DNA from: Anadara kagoshimensis
Lineage: Eukaryota; Mollusca; Bivalvia; Arcoida; Arcidae
Assembly: GCA_021292105.1 (NCBI GenBank)
Contig: CM037870.1
Coordinates: 28,300,405-28,364,404, forward strand
Direction of reading: 5' to 3'
DNA: 64,000 nucleotides
The notes beneath the pieces were generated by a model. The model was not told where the DNA came from. It saw only the letters and a program-made list of their open reading frames with translations, and searched no databases. Shown here one piece after another: positions 23,060 to 32,346 of the stretch. A program made the position numbers and the translations under genes. Within the stretch, counting starts at the first letter, position 1. Every line of letters starts with the position of its first letter.

Positions 23060-23075
23060 TTTACTTCTGACACCA
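23060..23075 (-). promoter_or_regulatory. primer binding site, tRNA-Leu type
   Basis: On the minus strand TGGTGTCAGAAGT directly follows the 5' LTR. Its complement ACTTCTGACACCA matches the 3' end of animal leucine tRNAs with CCA added (from memory of tRNA-Leu sequences). Confidence 0.8.
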
Positions 23076-23360
23076 TGTTGTAATATTATTATATTGAATA
23101 ATAATATAAGACAATATAAAACTAAGCTAGTTTAATATACGTCTAAACTACACTATGTACATTATGTAAAGTGACCAAGAACAGCTGACTGCATGAGAAT
23201 ACATATAATGTTAACTTTACCATGACAGAGTTGACAAGTATAATTAGAAGATTGATAAGTTTCTGTTACATATTTAGAGTTCATGGGAGGTTAACTTCAG
23301 ATGCTGATAAGAATAGGTTGTTAAAATTCTAATATGAAACACATGTCCAATATCATAACA
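23076..23360 (-). repeat. 5' LTR
   Basis: TGTTGTAATATT...ATCATAACA, 285 bp, otherwise the same as the 3' LTR. The U3 promoter should lie here, but no TATA position can be assigned with confidence in such AT-rich sequence. Confidence 0.95.
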
Positions 23361-23365
23361 TAGAT
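23361..23365. repeat. LTR element target site duplication, right
   Basis: TAGAT, identical to 18632-18636. Confidence 0.9.
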
Positions 23366-23750
23366 GTTTAGATGACGTTCTAGGTATCTCCGACTTTAAA
23401 AATCTCAAATTTGGAGATAATGTGAATATGTTATCCGATCTATTTTAGTGAGTTTGAAATAAAGTGAACTTACACCTCATTAACGCATGCAGAAAGCTAC
23501 ATTTAAAGCCTATATGTTAATTAAAGCGGCTAATAGATGATTTCTTTTTTTTCTATTGTAAACTTTCTCATTTCTATGCAGCAATATGCCGACTCCCGTT
23601 TACCATCGGGTGTATTTGTTTCACAATTAATACGCTATGGTAGAGCTTGCTGCCACTGAGATACTTGCAAATAGACTTATCGCAGGGGTATTCTGCGTCC
23701 AGCCTAGCTAGGTCGGGCTTATCAAGATCCTTAATAAATAAATATGCTTT
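23366..23750. other. non-coding stretch
   Basis: No gene or clear repeat is seen between the retrotransposon and the minisatellite. Confidence 0.4.
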
Positions 23751-23751
23751 G

Positions 23752-25060
23752 AAAGAGTGGAGTTGAGCAATATGTAAAGTGCTTAAAAGAGGGGAGTTGA
23801 GGACTATGGGAAATGCTTAAAAGAGTGGAGTTGGCCAATATGTGAAGTGCTTAAAAGAGTGGAGTTGGCCAATATGTGAAGTGCTTAAAAGAGTGGAGTT
23901 GGCAAATATGTGAAGTGCTTAAAAGAGTGGAGTTGGCCAATATGTGAAGTGCTTAAAAGAGTGGAGTTGGCAAATATGTGAAGTGCTTAAAAGAGTGGAG
24001 TTGGCCAATATGTAAAGTGTTTTAAAGAGTGAGGTTGGCCAATATGTGAAGTGCTTAAAAGAGTGGAGTTGGCCAATATGTGAAGTGCTTAAAAGAGTGG
24101 AGTTGGCAAATATGTGAAGTGCTTAAAAGAGTGGAGTTGGCAAATATGTGAAGTGCTTAAAAGAGTGGAGTTGAGCAATATGTAAAGTGTTTTAAAGAGT
24201 GAGGTTGGCCAATATGGGAAATGCTTAAAAGAGTGGAGTTGAACAATATGTGAAGTGTTTAAAAGAGTAAGGGTTAAGCAATATGGGAAGTGTTTAAAAG
24301 AGTGGAGTTGAGAAATATGGGGAGTCACGGCTTAATTTATGGAGTTGGGCAATATGTGAAGCGCTTAAAAGAGTTGGGTTGAGCAACATGTGAAATGCTT
24401 AAAAGAGTGGAGTTGAGAAATATGGGGAGTGCTTAATTTATGGAGTTGGGCAATATGTGAAGTGCTTAAAAGAGTGGAGTTGGCAAATATGTGAAGTGCT
24501 TAAAAGAGTGGAGTTGAGCAATATGTAAAGTGTTTTAAAGAGTGAGGTTGGCCAATATGGGAAATGCTTAAAAGAGTGGAGTTGAACAATATGGGAAGTG
24601 CTTAAAAGAGTGAGGTTGAGCAATATGGGAATCGCTTAAAAGATTAAGGGTTAAGCAATATGGGAAGTGCTTAAAAGAGTGGAGTTGAGCAATATGGGGA
24701 GTGCTTAAAAGAGTAAGGGTTAAGCAATATATATTGTGCTTTGGAAGAGTGGGGTTGAACAATATGGGAAATGTTTATAAGAGCGGGATTGAGCAATATG
24801 GGAAGTGCTTAAAAGAGTGGGGTTGAGCAATATGTGAAGTGCTTAAATATGTGGAGTTGAGCAATATGGGCAGTGCTTAAAAGAGTGGAGTTGAGCAATA
24901 TGTGAAGCGCTTTGGAAGAGTAGAGTTGAGGAATATGTGAAGTGCTTTAAAAGTGAAGTTGAGCAATATGTGAAGTGCTTTGGAAGAGTGGAGTTGAGCA
25001 ATATGTGAAGTGCATTAAAAGTGAAGTTGAGGAATATGCGAAATGTTTAAAAGAGTGGGG
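23752..25060. repeat. 34-bp minisatellite array
   Basis: About 37 units of roughly 34 bp with consensus AAGAGTGGAGTTGAGCAATA then TGTGAAGTGCTTAA. Variants include GGCCAATA, GGCAAATA and a GAGGTTG form. Units are most uniform at 23820-24140 and diverge to the right. Short minus-strand open frames with a repeating 'SFKHFPY' pattern are repeat translations, not genes. The right end runs into the tail of a family B SINE. Confidence 0.93.
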
Positions 25061-26677
25061 TTAAGCAATGATGCTTTATAAGCACAGTTAACATTCTTTC
25101 GCTTAAATATCGAGGTGGTCAGCTCTGTGATGGTGTAGGAAAAGGGAGTGTCTGGAGAAAACCGCACACCTAAAGCAAGCAAACTGACTACAGGAGTGTC
25201 CGGAGAAAACCACACACCTAAAGCAAGCAAACTGACTACAGGAGTGTCCGGAGAAAACCACACACCTAAAGCAAGCAAACTGACAACAGGAGTGTCCGGA
25301 GAAAACCACACACCTAAAGCAAGCAAACTGACAACAGGAGTGTCTGGAGAAAACCACACACCTAAAGCAAGCAAACTGACAACAGGAGTGTCTGGAGAAA
25401 ACCACACACCTAAAGCAAGCAAACTGACTACAGGAGTGTCTGGAGAAAACCACACACCTAAAGCAAGCAAACTGACAACAGGAGTGTCTGGAGAAAACCA
25501 CACACCTAAAGCAAGCAAACTGACAACAGGAGTGTCCGGAGAAAACCACACACCTAAAGCAAGCAAACTGACAACAGGAGTGTCTTTAGAAAACCACACA
25601 CCTAAAGCAAGCAAACTGACAACAGGAGTGTCCGGAGAAAACCACACGCCTAAAGCAAGCAAACTGACAACAGGAGTGTCTGGAGAAAACCACACGCCTA
25701 AAGCAAGCAAACTGACAACAGGAGTGTCTGGAGAAAACCACACTCCTAAAGCAAGCAAACTGACAACAGGAGTGTCTTTAGAAAACCACACACCTAAAGC
25801 AAGCAAACTGACAACAGGAGTGTCTTTAGAAAACCACACGCCTAAAGCAAGCAAACTGACAACAGGAGTGTCTGGAGAAAACCACACGCCTAAAGCAAGC
25901 AAACTGACAACAGGAGTGTCTGGAGAAAACCACACACCTAAAGCAAGCAAACTGACTACAGGAGTGTCTGGAGAAAACCACACACCTAAAGCAAGCAAAC
26001 TGACAACAGGAGTGTCTTTAGAAAACCACACACCTAAAGCAAGCAAACTGACAACAGGAGTGTCTTTAGAAAACCACACGCCTAAAGCAAGCAAACTGAC
26101 AACAGGAGTGTCTGGAGAAAACCACACACCTAAAGCAAGCAAACTGACTACAGGAGTGTCTGGAGAAAACCACACACCTAAAGCAAGCAAACTGACAACA
26201 GGAGTGTCTTTAGAAAACCACACACCTAAAGCAAGCAAACTGACAACAGGAGTGTCTTTAGAAAACCACACGCCTAAAGCAAGCAAACTGACAACAGGAG
26301 TGTCTGGAGAAAACCACACACCTAAAGCAAGCAAACTGACTACAGGAGTGTCTGGAGAAAACCACACACCTAAAGCAAGCAAACTGACAACAGGAGTGTC
26401 TTTAGAAAACCACACACCTAAAGCAAGCAAACTGACAACAGGAGTGTCTTTAGAAAACCACACGCCTAAAGCAAGCAAACTGACAACAGGAGTGTCTGGA
26501 GAAAACCACACACCTAAAGCAAGCAAACTGACTACAGGAGTGTCTGGAGAAAACCACACACCTAAAGCAAGCAAACTGACTACAGGATCTGGCCGGGCAG
26601 GATTTGAAACTTGTCAGAGGCGCTGATGCTTGATCCATAACGGTGCACTTCAGACCGTTCGACTGACGAGGTTCCCA
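25061..26677 (-). mobile_element. SINE family B copy expanded internally by a 48-bp array
   Basis: Left of the array, 'agttaacattctttcgctta' and 'atatcgaggtggtcagctct' match the body of family B. Right of it, 'ggatctggccgggcaggatt' and 'cacttcagaccgttcgactg' match the tRNA-like head side (minus strand). The array therefore lies inside one SINE copy. Confidence 0.75.
25147..26586. repeat. 48-bp minisatellite array, 30 units
   Basis: The unit reads GGAGTGTCTGGAGAAAACCA, CACACCTAAAGCAAGCAAAC, TGACAACA (48 bp, 16 codons). A second variant has TTTAG in place of the GGAG of TCTGGAGAAAA. Because 48 is divisible by three and the unit lacks stops in several frames, long repeat frames are open on both strands (about 490 and 519 codons); these are taken as by-products. 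From about 25969 to 26545 units repeat as a 4-unit, 192-bp higher-order block. Confidence 0.97.
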
Positions 26678-27231
26678 CTTGAAAAAGGGATATTATTTTT
26701 GTATAAGTGAATCTTATTTATATTTGTTCCTATGATTTTTTTCACACTACATAAAACTAATTATTCTTTTTCAAATGTGAAACTTCTGTCACGAGACTAT
26801 CGATTCATAAGCCATTGGTGGTGACTTAAATAAAGCTTTCTTGCGAAGACTGCAAATCTTGGACTTGTGATTAACTATGTAGTAATATTACTTATCTTAC
26901 AGATGTCATAAACAATATTATTGTTTTATCGGAGTTTATGAACAATATTATTGTTTTATCGGAGTTTAAGACAAAATTAAAACTCGTGTATTGAGATTCC
27001 TATGAGAACTAATTGTGCACCACTCATAGACGAGATTTTTATTTACCATGCAAAAAAAAAAAAAAAAACAATTTTTGGAAAAAAAAACAAGCCAAGGAAA
27101 ACATACTTTAGAATGTTTTAACAGAATTTCTCGGCACTTTGATGGCATTTTCTATATATTAATAGTTCTTTTGAATATAATTTTGATATCCTTAACAGTT
27201 AATTTGAGATATACGTTCATGAAATAGGATT
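26678..27231. other. non-coding stretch with a short tandem duplication
   Basis: 'aacaatattattgttttatc' followed by 'ggagttta' is repeated in tandem near 26911-26968. An A-rich tract is at 27049-27068. No gene is seen. Confidence 0.45.
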
Positions 27232-27532
27232 GAATGATTGAATGGGTTTTTACGGTTCCAGTCAAGAATATTTCACTTGTATTGAGACGTCGCCAGCTAT
27301 ACGTGAAGTAGCCGAGAAATTTTGACCTTAATTTGCAATGAGCTAAGAGAAATGTACAGGAAGGGTTCTTAAACGTGCTACGCCTGTCGTAAAACGGACA
27401 TCGGTTTTAAAGACATTTTCCGAAGGACCCCTTGACCTTCATTTCTTGGTGCCGAGCGATTGATCAGACCCGACCACGACCTCACACACCCAAAGCAAGC
27501 ACGTGCTCTACCAGCTGAGCTTCCGTTGTCGC
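27232..27532 (-). mobile_element. SINE family A copy, diverged
   Basis: 'ttccagtcaagaatatttca' and 'gagacgtcgccagctatac' on the left, and the tRNA-like head at the right ('agctcagctggtagagcacg' on the minus strand). Confidence 0.75.
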
Positions 27533-27916
27533 CATCTGTATCTTGAACTCGGAAATGTAAGAACGAAGCAAAGTAAAATAAACAAGTTGGATACACACTT
27601 TTTTCTTTTCCTTTAGCTAGATATGACATTTAAAAATAATATTATTAAATATTCGAAAGTAAAATTTACGACTTAAAAGGCTTTCCCTGGCGCATAGGCG
27701 CTGTGTTACGCCACATAGCGGTGTTACCGCATAAACGTGTTCCAACACGTCTATGCGGGGAATTTCAACGCATAAAGAGAAAGCTTTTATGCGGCAAAAA
27801 GGCTACATTCCGCCGCATAAAGAAAACAATTACTATCATCACCTGCATTTACACCTCCATCATTATTACCACCTTCACATAAAACACCACACCACCATCG
27901 TGCTGATCATCATTAT

Positions 27917-27925
27917 ATATTATTA

Positions 27926-27964
<39 letters not shown>
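27917..27964. repeat. (TTA)n microsatellite
   Basis: A near-perfect trinucleotide run of about 14 units inside the TIR element. Confidence 0.9.
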
Positions 27965-27965
<1 letters not shown>

Positions 27966-28102
27966 ATCAAAAGTCGAAATTCTGCCAAAATCACAATTTA
28001 ACGATCATCAACAGTCATGAACGCCACCGCCGTCGGCACGACGACGGTAACATCGTCGTCGCGCTCTCATTGTCCCTGTCCCTATCCTCGTATTATTATT
28101 AC

Positions 28103-28271
28103 CATTGTCATGTGCTACTTTTGAATTTTTATGAAATAATACAATTCAAAAGTAGCACATGACAATGTCATGTGCTACTTTTGAATTGTATTATTTCATA
28201 AAAATTCACAATGTCATGTGCTACTTTTGAATTGTATTATTTCATAAAAATTCAAAAGTAGCACATGACAC
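28103..28271. repeat. nested hairpin repeats
   Basis: 'tgtcatgtgctacttttgaa' occurs three times forward (about 28107, 28167, 28212) and its complement twice (about 28145, 28250), forming a 64-bp palindrome with a short loop followed by another hairpin. It could fold as strong stem-loops. Confidence 0.9.
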
Positions 28272-28959
28272 CATTATCAACAACACCAACAACATAAATT
28301 CTCTATTGTCACCGTCGTCGTCATAATTTATATCACCACCACCGTTTTTTTTCGAGATATCAGCTCTTTTTAAATTTCATACCAACTCGTTAAAATCAGC
28401 CATCTTTATGCGTCAAAAAAGCAGCCTTGCGCCGCATATAAGCAACACATCTTTATGCGTTGAACGCCGCCGCATAAACGTGGCGGACCTCTTTATGCGT
28501 TAGAATTCCCCGCATAGACGTGTTGGGCGCGTTTATGCGGCAACACCGCTATGTGGCGTAACAGCGCTGTCACCTACCTTTTTTTGCATTTAATCATATA
28601 CCATTTTTGAATATATTTTATGATTAAATTAAAAAAATGGTATATATGGCAGCGCAATATGCCCGATATGGTATTTTCATTTCCCAACCAGTAAGAATGT
28701 GTTTAGTGGGTTGCACAAATGATTAAAAATATTATATGTGCTAAATCGATCCTTTATATATAGTTTTTCGGAAAAATATATAGTAGTAAAACACTTCGGT
28801 TTTTGGTGACAGACGACCTTTAAATGTTGATTATGTTCTTTCCGAAAAAAAAATTGAAAATCATTTGGTTATTTTTCAAGTTTGAATCACTCGATGATAG
28901 CGGAACTGTTAAAATTCCATTTATAAAATACGGAATATCAAATACTATATATCAGCACA

Positions 28960-29200
28960 GGGGCGGATCCAGTATTTTTTGAAAGGGGGTTGAGAATTAT
29001 ATCAATGCTAGGTGCAAGCGCCGAAGGTGCGAGTTTCCAGAGACGAAGGGTCTAGGGCAGAGCCCCGTATACAGAAATGGGTTGTTATATAAACATATGG
29101 GGGTCACATTAGTCAATATCTCACTCTCTCCCTCTGTCTTTAATTTTTCAAAGGTTGGTTGCAACCCCCGCAACCCCCTTAAATCCGCAACTGCAGCAGT
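28960..29200. mobile_element. short TIR element upstream of NDUFB3
   Basis: The left end is 'caggggcggatccagtattt' and the right end contains 'cccttaaatccgcaactgca', an imperfect inverted pair. CAGGGGCGGATCC-type ends are common on hAT-like MITEs (from memory). It ends about 250 bp before the NDUFB3 start codon. Confidence 0.6.
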
Positions 29201-29447
29201 TTATGACGATTTTGTTCTCAAACTACGCAAAAGTTCATTCATTTTAGTAAATCAGTTAGACATGAGCTTTCCGAGTCTAAACTGCCGTCATTAACGGTTA
29301 TTTTCAGCGAAATGAAAATGACTTGCTATGATTCTTGACAAATTTGTATGTGGTTACCTAACCTAAGCATCGACAAAACACGTTTTTTGTGAAGATTCGT
29401 TAATTACTTCAACTAATTTTTAAACGTTTGAGCATTTTGGCGAGGAG

Positions 29448-29704
29448 ATGACCGCAAATGGTTCTCCTACAATAAAAAGGAACTACACAACAGCAGCAAC
29501 AAAAGAGCTACCGGAAGTTACCTGGAGCACAGGGGTGACCTCGACTGTTATCCCCACCAAAAACGTTCTAACGTTCAAAATGGGTGGCGGAGACTTTAAA
29601 TGGGTCTGTCCTGATTGGAAAAAGTACAAAGTTGAACATGTGCCAGAACTTGTGAAAGTCCAAGAACGTTTAGCCGAACACGGTCTCAGAAGCCCATGGT
29701 TGAG
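29448..29704 (+). CDS. NDUFB3: NADH dehydrogenase (ubiquinone) 1 beta subcomplex subunit 3, exon 1
   Basis: NDUFB3 (B12) is a single-span accessory subunit of the membrane arm of mitochondrial complex I. This exon encodes an N-terminal region of about 60 residues with no clear match to vertebrate forms, then the family core PDWKKYKVEHVPELVKVQER and LAEHGLRSPWLR. The donor is TTGAG|GTAAAC in phase 2. The start is an ATG in a favourable context (GAGGAGATGA). Joined to 34392-34557 the protein is 140 residues, against about 98 in human, so the N-terminus is extended. The core is soluble and matrix-side in the family; the transmembrane helix is in exon 2. Confidence 0.93.
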
Positions 29705-30870
29705 GTAAACAAAGTCGTCTGTGTTCGAAAACGTGTTATGTCAATCGTAACAAATTATACTAAGTTGGGTAACCACATCATTTATCGGGAATAGCAAGTA
29801 GTTTTGTTGAGAATAATATAAGTGACGGTGTGACCGTTTAGAAAGCGCAGCTAACGGGAACTTTTGTTCTAATTTTCTAGGCTAAAAGCTGTTAGAAATG
29901 AGTTGGTAAATCATAAATGGCGTATTTATCTTACATAATTCAAGTTAGGCTCTGCTAAATGACATAACCACACAGAACAGTCCACCAAAATACTCTCTTC
30001 AATGTTTCGATTCAATCACCATGTTCCAACCCGAGACCTGCTTGTTAATTGGCATCTTCTCAGGGTTGAATAAGCTCCAAATGTTTTTATTAAATTATAA
30101 CATGAAAGGGCCATTCAGCGTCCACAGTGGGACTGAAAACCCATACCCTCCCATTACTAGCGGGACACTATCAACTGAGTTATCCTGCAACCCAGGGGTA
30201 GAATTTAAATGTTCTCCCTACTGGCAAACTTTTGCCAGTACAATTTTTTTCTACTGGCATTCTTACTTTTCAAATGGCAATTTTATTTTTTCACACTAAA
30301 ATGTATATACATACACATTTGTTATTAAGGTATGTGTAACTTAAGTACCACTAGGCATGCTTATTTCAGATACAATTCTTCTACTTTTCACTGGTCTGCG
30401 ATCATATAATTTTTTTCTATGAGTTTGTAATTTAATTATATTACTTGTGTTGGGTTTGTTCTGCTGTTGTTTCTCTCGAGCAATTTTTGTATCTAGAGAT
30501 AACTTATGACATGTAGAACTTGTGATACCTGACCAATTCTTTTTTTTTTTTTTTTTAAATGGCACTCACTTTTGTTAGCATGTATGTAGTTTTTCAACTG
30601 GCACTTTGTGAGAACCACTGGCATTTTGCCAAAATTGGAACCCTGCAACCTGTCGATCTTGGTCATCTACATTAATGCCGAGAACATAATGTTCATAAGT
30701 TATATCAACATTGCCTATTTCATTAATCTTAAAATTTCAAATTATTCAAATTATTTAGTAAGACAAAACCAATAGCAGTAAGTACAATCTGAAAGTTTTA
30801 ATCTCTACATGTTTCAGCCCCATGATGTTGATTCAGTTACCTCATGATTAGCTAGTACCTGTGTTCCAGT
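29705..30870 (+). other. NDUFB3 intron, 5' part
   Basis: No exon is seen. Around 30120-30190 is a possible old tRNA-like SINE fragment ('gaaaacccataccctcccat'). A T-rich run is at 30538-30556. Confidence 0.4.
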
Positions 30871-32168
30871 TCCATGAATCATTTCTTCTCATGTTTCAGT
30901 CTCATCATTTGTTTCTTCTCATGTTTCAGTCCCATCATTTGTTTGTTCTCATGTTTCAACACAATGGTTTGTTTGATCTCATGTTTCAGTCCAGGATTGC
31001 TTGTACTCATGTTTCAACCCAATGATTTGCTTGTCCTCATGTTTCAAGTTCAACCCCATGACTTGCTTGTCCTCATGTTTGCTTGCCCTCATGTTTTAGC
31101 CCATTATTTGAGCTTATGTTTCAGCTCCATGATTAGCTTGTCCTCTTGGCAAAGCTTTGTCTCAGACTGAACCTCTCAGGTGAGATTTCCCTTTCCTACA
31201 TGAATATTCATAATGAATTCTTATAATCTTTCTATCCTCATGTTTCAGTTCCATGATTTGCTTGTCTTCATGTTTCAGTACCATAATTTGCTTGGACTTG
31301 TGTTTCAGCACCATGATTTGGTTGTCATGTTTCAGCACCATGATTTGCTTGTCCATGTTTTGGCCCAATGATTTGCTGGTCCTCATTTTTCAGCCCAATG
31401 CAGTGCTCCAAGTAGCCTATTAAATACTCGAAATTTGCGACCAAAAATCAGATAATGTGACCACAAATTGTCAGACGATCACAATTATGTCAAATAATTT
31501 TTTTGAGTTTGGCCACTAAAAATTGGGAAATCCAAAAATTTTGTTCATGACCTGTCACCCAACCTGACAAATAGTCTCACCATCAATAATATCTTGAAAG
31601 CGTTTGAATCTGCAAAGCAGGTGACTTTATAGTTTAAGGCGCATAACTGACTGTGATCTAATTTTGCATAATGGCAGCCAAACTGCAAAAATCATTTTTT
31701 GATTTGGGTTTTGTTACGACTTTTACTTCCTCTAAATGATCAAGTTTGATTGTCTTCTCATCGCTCCGCCTCGAAAGTTGCCTCCCGTGGCGGGACCAAT
31801 CCAAGGATCTCACTAAACCATTCAATCGGTAGTAGCGACGGGCAGGGTGATTAGAAAGAATATTTATAATGTTTGGCCACCAAGAATTTTACCTGGCGAC
31901 AAAACTCTTGAAATGGCTACTGAAATTTTTGAATTATTAGCCATGTGGCTACCAGTTTTCAAAACCTGCTTTGAGCACTGCAATGATTTGCCTGCCTCAT
32001 GTTTCAACCAAATGCTTTGCTTGTCTTCATGTTTCAATCCCATGAGTTGCTTGTCTTCATGTTTCAGCACCATTAGTTGCATGTCCTCATGTTTCAGGAC
32101 CATGATTTGCTGGTACTCATGATTCAGCACCATGATTTGCTGGTAATCATGATTCAGCACCATGAATT

Positions 32169-32174
32169 GCTTGT
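32169..32174. repeat. MITE target duplication, left
   Basis: GCTTGT, repeated at 32347-32352. The motif is also part of the surrounding 30-bp unit, so support is moderate. Confidence 0.55.
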
Positions 32175-32346
32175 CTATGTTTCCATTCCTGGTAGCCAAA
32201 ATCACCATTGGCTACTCATTTTTGTGAGATTCTTTCAAAAAGTAACCTATTTTAACAAATATGTGAAAAATTACTTTAAAAAGTACTATATTTTTACAAA
32301 TTTTGGAAATTTGGCTACTAATAATTTTAAAATTGTGGAAACATAG
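32175..32346. mobile_element. MITE inserted in the minisatellite
   Basis: 172 bp beginning CTATGTTTCCA and ending TGGAAACATAG (11-bp perfect terminal inverted repeats), with inner inverted 'gtagccaaaat' and 'atttggctac'. It is the best-preserved copy of the family also seen at 7708-7862 and 16786-17165. No coding capacity. Confidence 0.88.

Larger units (their letters stand above)
18637..23360 (-). mobile_element. complete Ty3/Gypsy-type LTR retrotransposon
   Basis: This 4,724-bp element is read on the minus strand. It has 285- and 300-bp LTRs beginning TGTTG and ending TAACA, a TAGAT 5-bp target duplication on both sides, a tRNA-Leu-type primer site next to the 5' LTR and a purine tract next to the 3' LTR. 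Internal order is gag, zinc knuckles, aspartic protease, reverse transcriptase, RNase H, integrase; integrase after RNase H is the Ty3/Gypsy order. There is no env-like frame. The LTRs differ by only about two indels, so insertion looks recent. The coding region is nevertheless broken by at least four single-base frame changes (near 22690, 22527, 21360 and 20755). Confidence 0.96.
27690..28590. mobile_element. TIR element with internal hairpin cluster
   Basis: Inverted ends of about 90 bp face each other: left 'gttacgccacatagcggtgt' ... 'cgcataaacgtg' ... 'aacacgtctatgcggggaat', and right the complements at about 28480-28572. A second inverted pair is inside ('ccgcataaag' versus 'ctttatgcg'). 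The centre holds a (TTA)n run, a CATCAC-type stretch and the hairpin repeats at 28103-28271. No transposase frame is seen, so it is non-autonomous. Target duplication not identified. Confidence 0.82.

Noticed and set aside
18637-23360. Endogenous retrovirus with an envelope gene
   Set aside because: The integrase frame ends about 250 bp before the 3' LTR and no membrane-protein frame follows, so it is an LTR retrotransposon without env.
24089-24762. Minus-strand frames with 'SFKHFPY' repeats
   Set aside because: Translation of the 34-bp minisatellite. The unit is not a multiple of three and the frame survives only by chance.
23752-26586. CRISPR-like array
   Set aside because: Units are contiguous with no unique spacers, and the sequence is animal.
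25148-26626. Possible 16-residue-repeat protein on either strand of the 48-bp array
   Set aside because: The frames are open because the unit is a multiple of three without stops. Both strands and more than one frame are open, and the flanks are SINE sequence.
27753-27965. Histidine- and tyrosine-rich small protein
   Set aside because: It is the translation of CATCAC and (TTA)n microsatellite sequence inside a TIR element.
28103-28271. microRNA precursor
   Set aside because: The stems are near-perfect and repeated, as in foldback elements, and lie inside a TIR element; no evidence for processing.
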